Source of the DNA: Candidatus Mcinerneyibacteriota bacterium
GTDB lineage: Bacteria; AUK180; JAQVHJ01
Length of the DNA stretch: 5,690 bases
Direction of reading: 5' to 3'
Assembly (NCBI GenBank): GCA_030630935.1
Contig: DAOVMD010000226.1
Coordinates: forward strand, 1-5,690
How positions within the stretch are numbered: the stretch's first letter is position 1; each line of letters starts with the position of its first letter. The notes below the pieces were generated by a model, which was given only the letters and a program-made list of their open reading frames with translations, made no database searches and had not been told where the DNA came from. Positions 1 through 5,536 of the stretch are shown here, piece after piece. The position numbers were made by a program, and so were the translations under genes.

Positions 1-105
1 AAAAAATTAGATATTCAGAAGTGCAGTGAGGAGTTACTAAAAGCAGCTCTTGATAATGGTGGAAAAGATAACATAACAATAGTTTTATTAAAAGTATTTG
101 GATAG
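1..105 (+). CDS. PP2C-type Ser/Thr protein phosphatase, C-terminal end (partial)
   Basis: This is the last 34 codons of a gene that begins before the window; frame 1 is open from base 1 to the TAG at 103-105. The peptide contains LLKAALDNGGKDNITIVLLK. That matches the end of PPM/PP2C phosphatases, where a helix is followed by G-G-x-D-N-I-T and a final hydrophobic strand; the Asp of the DN pair is a metal ligand in the family. Such enzymes remove phosphate from Ser/Thr with Mn/Mg ions. The stop lies 4 nt before the ATG of a Ser/Thr kinase, the common phosphatase-kinase pairing, so it probably reverses that kinase's phosphorylations. The rest of the catalytic domain, and any sensor or membrane part, cannot be seen. 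The family call rests on one short motif, but a very characteristic one. Confidence 0.82.
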   Translation, partial: KKLDIQKCSEELLKAALDNGGKDNITIVLLKVFG

Positions 106-109
106 AATT

Positions 110-2335
110 ATGACAGATGAACTTCATTCTTTTGGAAATTATGAGATTCTGGAGAAGATAGCATCCGGGGGGATGGCTTCTGTCTTTCTCGCAAAGAGAC
201 GCGGCTTACACGGATTTGAAAAAATTGTTGCGATTAAGAAAATTCTTGAGCATCTTGCGGATAATGAAGAATTTCTTGATATGTTTGTTAATGAAGCAAA
301 GCTTGCAGCACAATTAACACATCAGAATATTGTCCAGATCTTTGAGCTTGGTAAGATAGGAGTTTCTTTCTTCATGGTCATGGAATATGTGAAAGGGAAG
401 GACCTGAGACATATTATGAAAGCGTGTTATGCGAAGAAAATCAATATTCCACTATTATCCCTCGAGATAATCAAGCAAGTATGTTCAGGACTGGATTATG
501 CACATAGGAAAAGAGATTTAAATAATGTTCCTCTTAACATTGTACATCGTGATATTTCACCGCAAAATATTCTTGTTACATACGAGGGTGAAGTAAAGGT
601 TGTTGATTTTGGTATTGCAAAGGCAGCAATCCAGACTGAATCAACTCGTGCCGGAGTTCTAAAAGGTAAGGTTTCTTATATGTCTCCTGAGCAAGCTTGG
701 GGAAAATTAGTGGATCATAGATCAGATGTTTTTTCAACCGGAATCATTCTGTACGAATTAATTACAGGTAAGAAATGCTTCAAGGGAGTATCGCCGTTAG
801 AGACTCTTGAATTTGTCCGTGAAGTAAAATATACTCCGCCGCTTGAGATAAATCCTAAAATCCCTGAAGATATCTGTAAAATAATTAAAAAATCCATGGC
901 AAAGAATACTCTTGATAGATATCAATATTGCTCTGAGATGAAGGACGATATTGAAAAATTTATATATGGCAGCAACTATCCGAAGGACTCATTTGACCTA
1001 TCAAAATTCATGCATATAGTTTTTAAGGAAGAAATAAAGCAAGCAGAAGAACATCTTTCTGAGTTAATTAAGAAAGGAGGAGTTGATTTAACGAAGGAAC
1101 CGACTGAAAAGGCAAAATTCCCTTCCCCTGAAACAACCCCATCAACTGCAAAAACAACTGATACTATGAAATCAGGAAATAGAAGAACATCTGTAAGTTT
1201 TGCTAAAGATATCCGCAAAGGGAAATCTCAAAGTACTTTAGTCGTACTTATGAAATCTATAATCTATTTTTGTTTGCCATTTTTAGTTTTATGGAATTTC
1301 TATCCGAGTTTATATTCGTTATTAATTAATTCAATTCCAATCGATAAAAAAATTCATAAAGTTTTGGATTTTCATGTTTCCGGATTACCCGAAATTGTTT
1401 TGGGCTTTTCTCATTCAGAACGGACTCAACCTGTAAAACGTTTGAGTCCAAGTAACCTCCAATTTACAAAGATAATTCTCCTTTCAACAGGAATAAAACA
1501 AGTTTTAATTAATAATGTTCCTGCTGAAGTGATTGAGAAGGATGGGAAGACTTTTGTCTGGGGTATTGAAACCAATAAGAAGATAAAGTTAAAGATTTTT
1601 AAAGATGGATTCAAACCTGTTGAACAGGAAATATTTCTCAATACAATCTTCCCAATTAAAGCATATCCGATTAAATTTCTCGCGGATAATTTAATTATCA
1701 GATTTGTAACTGAACCTCCCGGAGCAAAGATTACACTGAATAATAAACCAATTGAAACTAAAACACCTTATGAAATAATTATCTCAACTCCAACCAGAGA
1801 TCAACCTTATGAGTATTCTCTTGAATATAAAGATTTCGGAATATATACTTCAACTTTCCTTCCGGGGAATGCGACATATTATCAAGCTTACCATAAATTT
1901 GTTAAGGAATATGGAACCTTGAAAATAAAAATTGAACCCAAGGGTCTTATTTTTATGGGGAGAAAACAGATTGGCTTGAGTAAAGGTAGATATTTTATTA
2001 AGAAGATGTTAACCGGAAAATATAAGTTAAAGATTTATAATCCAGATGCTGAGATAACTCAATATATAATTGTCAAGATTGAAAAAGATAAGGTAACTAC
2101 TAAGGAAATCAAATTAAATGTTAATATTGGCTGGGTAAAAGTGATTTCTAATCCACCCAATTTACGTGTTATAATTGATGGTGTTGATGCAGGCCTGACG
2201 CCGATCGCGAAGTGGAAGTTAAAAACCGGAACTCACAAGATTGTAATAAGACATGAAACACAGGGTGATAGGATTTTTGAAAGAGTCATTAAACCTAATA
2301 AAACCATTACAATTCATCATAACTTTTTAAAATAA
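110..2335 (+). CDS. Transmembrane Ser/Thr protein kinase with external PEGA-like repeats
   Basis: A 741-residue Hanks-type kinase. Residues about 10-285 form the kinase domain: glycine loop IASGGMASVF, VAIKK lysine K43, helix-C glutamate E62, catalytic HRDISPQN (D148, N153), DFG (D166) and SPEQ (E194). All key catalytic residues are present, so activity is expected. A Pro/Thr/Ser-rich linker (about 327-365) and a basic stretch lead to one membrane helix at about 383-404, placing the kinase in the cytoplasm. The outer part of about 335 residues has two clear PEGA-type repeats (about 528-560, with TEPPGAKITLNN; 674-739, with SNPPNLRVIIDG) and two weaker ones (about 452-510 and 602-668). These beta modules probably bind cell-surface material or proteins; the ligand is unknown. 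I chose ATG 110, 4 nt after the phosphatase stop. A TTG at 98 would add four residues and overlap the phosphatase gene; neither start has a strong ribosome site. Confidence 0.93.
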   Translation: MTDELHSFGNYEILEKIASGGMASVFLAKRRGLHGFEKIVAIKKILEHLADNEEFLDMFVNEAKLAAQLTHQNIVQIFELGKIGVSFFMVMEYVKGKDLRHIMKACYAKKINIPLLSLEIIKQVCSGLDYAHRKRDLNNVPLNIVHRDISPQNILVTYEGEVKVVDFGIAKAAIQTESTRAGVLKGKVSYMSPEQAWGKLVDHRSDVFSTGIILYELITGKKCFKGVSPLETLEFVREVKYTPPLEINPKIPEDICKIIKKSMAKNTLDRYQYCSEMKDDIEKFIYGSNYPKDSFDLSKFMHIVFKEEIKQAEEHLSELIKKGGVDLTKEPTEKAKFPSPETTPSTAKTTDTMKSGNRRTSVSFAKDIRKGKSQSTLVVLMKSIIYFCLPFLVLWNFYPSLYSLLINSIPIDKKIHKVLDFHVSGLPEIVLGFSHSERTQPVKRLSPSNLQFTKIILLSTGIKQVLINNVPAEVIEKDGKTFVWGIETNKKIKLKIFKDGFKPVEQEIFLNTIFPIKAYPIKFLADNLIIRFVTEPPGAKITLNNKPIETKTPYEIIISTPTRDQPYEYSLEYKDFGIYTSTFLPGNATYYQAYHKFVKEYGTLKIKIEPKGLIFMGRKQIGLSKGRYFIKKMLTGKYKLKIYNPDAEITQYIIVKIEKDKVTTKEIKLNVNIGWVKVISNPPNLRVIIDGVDAGLTPIAKWKLKTGTHKIVIRHETQGDRIFERVIKPNKTITIHHNFLK

Positions 2336-2346
2336 AGTAAAGTAAA

Positions 2347-2898
2347 ATGTATTGTTCAAATTGTAAATCAGATTTTCCTGAGGAATTGAAAGATTGTCCT
2401 GTTTGCGGAGAAAAATTAAAAGACTATGAAAATCAACAACCTCCTCCGGAACCGTCTAAAGTATTTAAAAAAATTGCTGTTGTAAATAATCCAATTGAAG
2501 CAAACTTTCTCCAGGGTTTACTTCAGGAGAATGGAATTTCTGTTTTATTAACAGGTAATGTTGCATCAACTGTTTACCCATTAAATGTCGATGGAATGGG
2601 TAAAGTCAGGATTCTTGTCGCCGAGAACTCTGTTAATGACGCATTATCTCTTATTGCAGAAAGAGAATTAAATGAAACTGAGGATATTTGCCCGGAATGT
2701 GGTGCAAAAGCACATATCTGGTTTCGATATTGTCACAATTGCAGCAATGAAATTAGTACGAAATCAATTTTAGAAACTGAATATAAAAAACAAGTTTTTA
2801 TGAAAAAGATTAAACTTGATGCGACCTGCCCAGATTGCAATTCCCCAATTCATTTTGAGTCAAAATATTGTCCAATGTGCGGGAAAAAATTAAAATAA
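2347..2898 (+). CDS. Zinc-ribbon protein with a DUF2007-like domain
   Basis: A 183-residue soluble protein with no signal peptide or membrane helix. It has three four-cysteine zinc-ribbon motifs: C3/C6/C17/C20, C115/C118/C129/C132 and C161/C164/C175/C178, each CxxC-(10)-CxxC. Between the first and second, after a proline-rich linker (QQPPPEPS), residues about 39-105 resemble DUF2007, a small GlnB-like fold proposed to act in signal transduction: the NNPIEANFLQGLLQENGISV stretch and the later VRILVAENSVNDAL. Each ribbon probably binds one Zn ion and may contact protein or nucleic acid. It starts 11 nt after the kinase stop and ends 13 nt before lepA, so it is probably cotranscribed with both. 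No Shine-Dalgarno site precedes the ATG; the leader is AAAGTAAAGTAAA. The function is unknown. Being a kinase partner or substrate is only a guess from position. Confidence 0.85.
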   Translation: MYCSNCKSDFPEELKDCPVCGEKLKDYENQQPPPEPSKVFKKIAVVNNPIEANFLQGLLQENGISVLLTGNVASTVYPLNVDGMGKVRILVAENSVNDALSLIAERELNETEDICPECGAKAHIWFRYCHNCSNEISTKSILETEYKKQVFMKKIKLDATCPDCNSPIHFESKYCPMCGKKLK

Positions 2899-2911
2899 AA
2901 CGATTTAACTT

Positions 2912-4711
2912 ATGAATGATTATAGAAATAAAATTAGAAATTTTAGCATTATTGCACATATTGATCATGGGAAATCTACTCTGGCTGATAGAATGCTCGA
3001 AATAACCGGAACCGTTTCTTCAAGAGGGATGAGAAAACAGTTTCTTGATAAATTAGAAGTTGAAAGGGAAAGAGGAATTACAATTAAAGCTCAACCTATT
3101 AGGATGGAATATACTGCTGCAGATGGTATCAAGTATTTTCTCAACCTAATAGATACTCCAGGGCATGTCGATTTTACATATGAAGTTTCAAGATCACTCG
3201 CTGCTTGCGAAGGTGCTATTTTACTAATAGATGCAACTCAGGGAATTGAAGCTCAGACGTTGTCTAATCTCCATCTCGCAATGGACCTTGATTTAAAAGT
3301 GATCCCGGTGATTAATAAGATTGATATGTCAAATGCAAGAGTCGATGAAGTAAGAAATGACATCAATGCAATCCTGGGGTTTACACCTGAAGAAGTTCAT
3401 TTAACCTCCGCAACCAAAGGCACAGGTGTTAAAGCATTACTTGAACTAATAATTCATAAGATACCATCCCCAGGGGATACTGAAGATAAGTTAAAAGCAT
3501 TAATATTTGATTCAACATACAATTCATTTAAGGGTGTAATGATGTATGTCAAGGTAATTACAGGTGAGATGCATTTAGGTGATTCGATAAAATTTATGTC
3601 AAATGATTTGGATTATGAGATAATTGAACTTGGTTATTTTGGAGAGAAATTAATCATAAATGATATTTTAACTACAGGTGAAGTAGGTTATGTTCTTGCC
3701 GGAGTCAAGAATATTAAGGATATAAAGATTGGTGATACGATTACATTAAAAGACAATCCTGCCATCTCTCCCTTATCGGGGTTTAAAGAGATGAAGCCTT
3801 TAGTTTTCTGTGGATTATATCCATCGATTAACAAGGATTTTGAACATCTCCGCAGTTCGATAGAGAAGATACAATTAAATGATGCTTCTTTAAAATTTAT
3901 TCCAGAGGACTCAGTTGCATTAGGTCCTGGTTTCAGGTGTGGTTTTTTAGGTAATCTTCACATGGAGATTACTCAAGAGAGATTGGAGCAGGAATTTAAT
4001 TTAAATATAATTGCCACTTCTCCTAATGTAAGGTATTTAATTCATCATAATAATGGAGAGACATTAGAGGTTGAGAATCCTGTATCTATGCCTGTTTCCG
4101 GTGATATTGAATATGTTGAAGAGCCATTTATCCGTGCAACGATTATTACGATGAGTGATTTTATAGGTGGTATAATGAAATTATGTGAGGATAAACGTGG
4201 CGAGTTCATTGAGATGGAATATATATCTACAAAACGTGTAATCATTCATTATAATCTACCGTTGAATGAAATAATTGTTGATTTCTTTAGTAAACTAAAA
4301 TCAGTTACCAAGGGATATGGTTCGATGGATTATGAAGAGATATTCTATCAGAAATCCCAACTTGTTAAAGTCGATATTTTAGTTAATTCAAAGTCGATTG
4401 ATTCATTATCTTTCATATCACATTCCGATAAAGCCTACCGAAAAGGTCTTGCATTAATTGAAAAATTACGAAAATTAATTAAGCGTCAACTATTTGAGGT
4501 TGTTCTTCAAGCTGCAATTGGTTCAAGAATTATAGCAAGAGCATCGATCTCCGCGATGCGTAAAAATGTTACTGCTAAGTGTTATGGAGGTGATATTACG
4601 CGTAAACGTAAACTTCTTGAGAAACAAAAAGAAGGTAAAAAGCGTATGAAGATGGTCGGTATGGTTGAGATTCCACAGGAAGCTTTTATGGCAGTTTTGA
4701 AATTGGAATAA
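2912..4711 (+). CDS. lepA: Elongation factor 4 (LepA), ribosome back-translocase GTPase
   Basis: A complete 599-residue LepA, the usual length. This GTPase binds the ribosome and is known from other bacteria to promote back-translocation or to help ribosome assembly and translation under stress. GTPase motifs are in order: G1 AHIDHGKST (15-23), G2 region ERERGITIKAQ (51-61), G3 DTPGH (81-85, with the catalytic His), G4 NKID (135-138) and G5 SAT (166-168). LepA-specific blocks follow: LGPGFRCGFLGNLHMEI (337-353) and, in the C-terminal domain, QAAIGSRIIARASI, TAKCYGGDITRKRKLLEKQK and VEIPQEAF. G5 reads SATKG where SAKTG is usual, and GYGSMDYE replaces the common GYASLDYE; both look tolerable. 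It is the last gene of the first group, and no lepB signal peptidase gene follows. The ATG lacks a clear Shine-Dalgarno site. Arginine codons shift from AGA/AGG to CGT about two thirds of the way through. Confidence 0.98.
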   Translation: MNDYRNKIRNFSIIAHIDHGKSTLADRMLEITGTVSSRGMRKQFLDKLEVERERGITIKAQPIRMEYTAADGIKYFLNLIDTPGHVDFTYEVSRSLAACEGAILLIDATQGIEAQTLSNLHLAMDLDLKVIPVINKIDMSNARVDEVRNDINAILGFTPEEVHLTSATKGTGVKALLELIIHKIPSPGDTEDKLKALIFDSTYNSFKGVMMYVKVITGEMHLGDSIKFMSNDLDYEIIELGYFGEKLIINDILTTGEVGYVLAGVKNIKDIKIGDTITLKDNPAISPLSGFKEMKPLVFCGLYPSINKDFEHLRSSIEKIQLNDASLKFIPEDSVALGPGFRCGFLGNLHMEITQERLEQEFNLNIIATSPNVRYLIHHNNGETLEVENPVSMPVSGDIEYVEEPFIRATIITMSDFIGGIMKLCEDKRGEFIEMEYISTKRVIIHYNLPLNEIIVDFFSKLKSVTKGYGSMDYEEIFYQKSQLVKVDILVNSKSIDSLSFISHSDKAYRKGLALIEKLRKLIKRQLFEVVLQAAIGSRIIARASISAMRKNVTAKCYGGDITRKRKLLEKQKEGKKRMKMVGMVEIPQEAFMAVLKLE

Positions 4712-4714
4712 AAG

Positions 4715-4739
4715 GTTGGGTTAACTCCGTTAACCCAAC
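4715..4739. terminator. Perfect 11-bp hairpin after lepA; terminator-like
   Basis: GTTGGGTTAAC (4715-4725), loop TCC, then GTTAACCCAAC (4729-4739) form a perfect 11-bp stem, starting 3 nt after the lepA stop. On the lepA strand it is followed by AGAGAACAGAG, with no U-tract, so it is not a standard intrinsic terminator for lepA. It may protect the 3' end of the mRNA or act with a protein factor. Read leftwards, the stem is followed by CCTTTTATT, a better but modest T-rich tail, so it could stop antisense transcription entering lepA. Confidence 0.6.
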
Positions 4740-4787
4740 AGAGAACAGAGAGCAGATAGCAGATATCAGATAGCAGAGAGCAGAGAA
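4739..4787. repeat. Seven-unit 7-bp tandem repeat in mirror order
   Basis: Forty-nine bases divide exactly into seven heptamers beginning CAGA: CAGAGAA, CAGAGAG, CAGATAG, CAGATAT, CAGATAG, CAGAGAG, CAGAGAA. The variant order is A-B-C-D-C-B-A, symmetrical about the fourth unit. The first base is also the last base of the preceding hairpin, so the two elements adjoin or form one unit. After the seventh copy the next seven bases, TAGACCC, no longer fit. The array has no coding role. Short degenerate heptamer arrays occur between genes in several bacterial groups; I cannot assign this one to a named family. Confidence 0.88.
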
Positions 4788-4797
4788 TAGACCCCGT

Positions 4798-4823
4798 ACC
4801 ACGCACTTTGCTAGGGTGCAGGT
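4798..4823. other. Imperfect hairpin in the GC-rich part of the spacer
   Basis: ACC (4798-4800) and GCAC (4803-4806) can pair with GTGC (4816-4819) and GGT (4821-4823), giving a seven-pair stem with a small asymmetric internal loop (AC against A) and a 9-nt apical loop. It sits in the most GC-rich part of the spacer. No known RNA family is recognised, and an interrupted stem this short can arise by chance. Confidence 0.3.
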
Positions 4824-4852
4824 CGTCGTAGCAGTCGTTTTATAGATAAGAT

Positions 4853-4865
4853 ACAGCCTCGCTGT
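4853..4865. other. Short ACAGC/GCTGT hairpin
   Basis: ACAGC (4853-4857), loop CTC and GCTGT (4861-4865) form a perfect 5-bp stem. A competing stem, CTCG (4858-4861) with CGAG (4866-4869), overlaps it, so the two folds exclude each other. No U-tract follows directly. The role is unknown and a chance origin is possible. Confidence 0.3.
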
Positions 4866-4940
4866 CGAGTCAAGAAGAGCACAAGGCACAAGTGCACAAA
4901 GGCGCGTTCAAGTACTGTGTTCCGAATTCACTCGATTTTT
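4865..4940 (+). terminator. Weak candidate terminator: distant stem followed by T5
   Basis: TCGAGT (4865-4870) is the inverted complement of ACTCGA (4930-4935), which is followed directly by TTTTT (4936-4940). If they pair, this gives a stem-plus-U-tract for transcripts leaving lepA, which otherwise lacks one. The 59-nt loop and 6-bp stem make it weak, and the stem competes with the ACAGC/GCTGT hairpin for base 4865. Confidence 0.2.
4879..4901. repeat. Three-copy GCACAA-type short tandem repeat
   Basis: Three adjacent units read GCACAAG (4879-4885), GCACAAGT (4886-4893) and GCACAAAG (4894-4901). The copies are slightly degenerate, 7 or 8 nt long, and differ in sequence from the CAGA heptamers upstream. 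Two unrelated short repeats within 165 bp suggest a spacer prone to slippage or repeat insertion. Confidence 0.6.
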
Positions 4941-5055
4941 CTATATTATATTATATTATATAATATACTATAATATTCTAATATAATAAATATTATAAAA
5001 AAATAAAATTTTCATTGAAATTTTGAGTAAAATATGTTATCATTACTAAATAAAT
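4936..5055. other. Extremely AT-rich tract with TATAT repeats and palindromes
   Basis: Only 10 of these 120 bases are G or C. The tract holds four tandem TATAT units (4942-4961), a perfect 16-bp palindrome TATATTATATAATATA (4952-4967) and a 9-bp inverted repeat, TATAATATT (4969-4977) with AATATTATA (4989-4997). A-rich DNA here could act as an UP element, as an easily melted region, or as a binding site for a nucleoid protein, upstream of the promoter at 5015-5043. Low complexity alone would produce some of this symmetry. No DnaA-box cluster or other origin signal is seen. Confidence 0.7.
5015..5043 (+). promoter_or_regulatory. Sigma70-type promoter for the cNMP-binding protein gene
   Basis: TTGAAA (5015-5020) and TATCAT (5038-5043) lie 17 nt apart, the optimal spacing, and each matches the -35 or -10 consensus in five of six positions. 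Transcription would start near 5050. That leaves about 18 nt before GTG 5068 but only about 6 nt before ATG 5056. TTTCA-T-TGAAA (5010-5020), an 11-bp interrupted palindrome, overlaps the -35 box and could be an operator. In such AT-rich DNA some chance matches are expected. Confidence 0.6.
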
Positions 5056-5057
5056 AT

Positions 5058-5062
5058 GGAGG
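5058..5062 (+). promoter_or_regulatory. GGAGG ribosome binding site favouring GTG 5068
   Basis: GGAGG is separated by AATTT (5 nt) from GTG at 5068, a workable Shine-Dalgarno spacing. The site lies inside the first codons of the longer frame from ATG 5056, which itself has only AT-rich sequence before it. It is the only strong Shine-Dalgarno sequence seen ahead of a gene in this window. Confidence 0.65.
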
Positions 5063-5067
5063 AATTT

Positions 5068-5511
5068 GTGAAAGATATTAAGTTATTGCAAAATATCCCG
5101 TTATTTAAGTATTTAACTGAACCTGAATTAGAGAAGATCCTACAGTTAGCTTTTGTAAAGGAATATAAGCAGAACTTTACATTATTCTTTCAAGGAATGC
5201 AGGGTGGAGTAATGTATGTAATTTTACGCGGAAGTATTACAATAATTGGTAAGGATTCTGATGGTGTAGAGCATGAAATTGTAACATTACGGCGTGGAGA
5301 TTATCTTGGTGAGATGTCAATGATAGAAGAGGAGCGTCGTTCTGCGACTGCTCGAGTATTGGAGACTTCATTATTACTTGTTATTACGAAGAAATGTTTT
5401 ACTAACATGCTCGAGACCGATCCATCGATTACATCTAAGTTATTACTGGAATTTTTAATTACGATGTCTCAGCGTTTACGTGCAACTACAAAGAAATTAA
5501 ATGCACTTTAA
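5068..5511 (+). CDS. Single-domain cyclic-nucleotide-binding (CRP/CAP-type) protein
   Basis: A 147-residue cytoplasmic protein that is almost wholly one cNMP-binding domain. It opens with IPLFKYLTEPELEKIL, the usual first helix of CRP-type domains. Beta strands follow, then a phosphate-binding cassette at about 81-94, GEMSMIEEERRSAT. The Glu (E82) that contacts the ribose and the Arg (R91) that contacts the cyclic phosphate are both in place, spaced as in protein kinase A, so cAMP or cGMP binding is plausible. The C-terminal part is a helix ending MSQRLRATTKKLNAL; there is no helix-turn-helix, so it is not a DNA-binding regulator like CRP. It probably passes a nucleotide signal to a partner. 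It is the first gene of the second group, 25 nt before an ExeA-like ATPase gene. GTG 5068 is preferred over ATG 5056 (151 residues) because of the GGAGG site and the promoter position. All eight arginines use CGN codons. Confidence 0.88.
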   Translation: MKDIKLLQNIPLFKYLTEPELEKILQLAFVKEYKQNFTLFFQGMQGGVMYVILRGSITIIGKDSDGVEHEIVTLRRGDYLGEMSMIEEERRSATARVLETSLLLVITKKCFTNMLETDPSITSKLLLEFLITMSQRLRATTKKLNAL

Positions 5512-5536
5512 ATTCAAGAAGAAGGTTAAGTAAGTT

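Larger units (their letters stand above)
4712..5067. other. Intergenic spacer between the two gene groups
   Basis: This 356-nt stretch has no credible gene; the open frames on the minus strand are low-complexity readings of the repeats and hairpin. In order it holds a perfect hairpin (4715-4739), a seven-unit heptamer array (4739-4787), a GC-rich part (about 58% G+C over 4791-4840) with short hairpins, a GCACAA repeat (4879-4901), a very AT-rich tract (4936-5055) and the promoter and ribosome site of the next gene. The abrupt composition changes suggest that the spacer was assembled from different pieces, perhaps by repeat insertion, but no transposase or target-site duplication is visible. 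Confidence 0.85.

Noticed and set aside
98-109. TTG 98 as the kinase start
   Set aside because: It would overlap the phosphatase stop and lacks a ribosome site; ATG 110 lies just after the stop and fits usual kinase N-termini, though TTG cannot be fully excluded.
715-1641. Three minus-strand open frames inside the kinase gene
   Set aside because: They lie opposite conserved kinase or receptor sequence, show no recognisable motifs and have no promoter or ribosome site.
4045-4245. Minus-strand open frame inside lepA
   Set aside because: It is antisense to conserved LepA domain sequence and has no features of its own.
4582-4889. Two overlapping minus-strand open frames of 74 and 67 codons across the lepA end and spacer
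   Set aside because: Their peptides are Leu/Ser/Cys-rich low-complexity readings of the heptamer array and hairpin and overlap conserved lepA codons; no ribosome site or family resemblance was seen.
4739-4901. CRISPR-like array in the spacer
   Set aside because: The repeats are 7-8 bp, adjoin without unique spacers, and no cas gene is present.
4788-4935. tRNA or other known structured RNA in the GC-rich part
   Set aside because: No cloverleaf, T-loop GTTCRANNC or known riboswitch core could be found; only short weak stems.
4936-5055. Replication origin suggested by the very AT-rich DNA
   Set aside because: No DnaA-box cluster, dnaA, dnaN, parA or rep gene is nearby; a promoter-associated AT tract explains it better.
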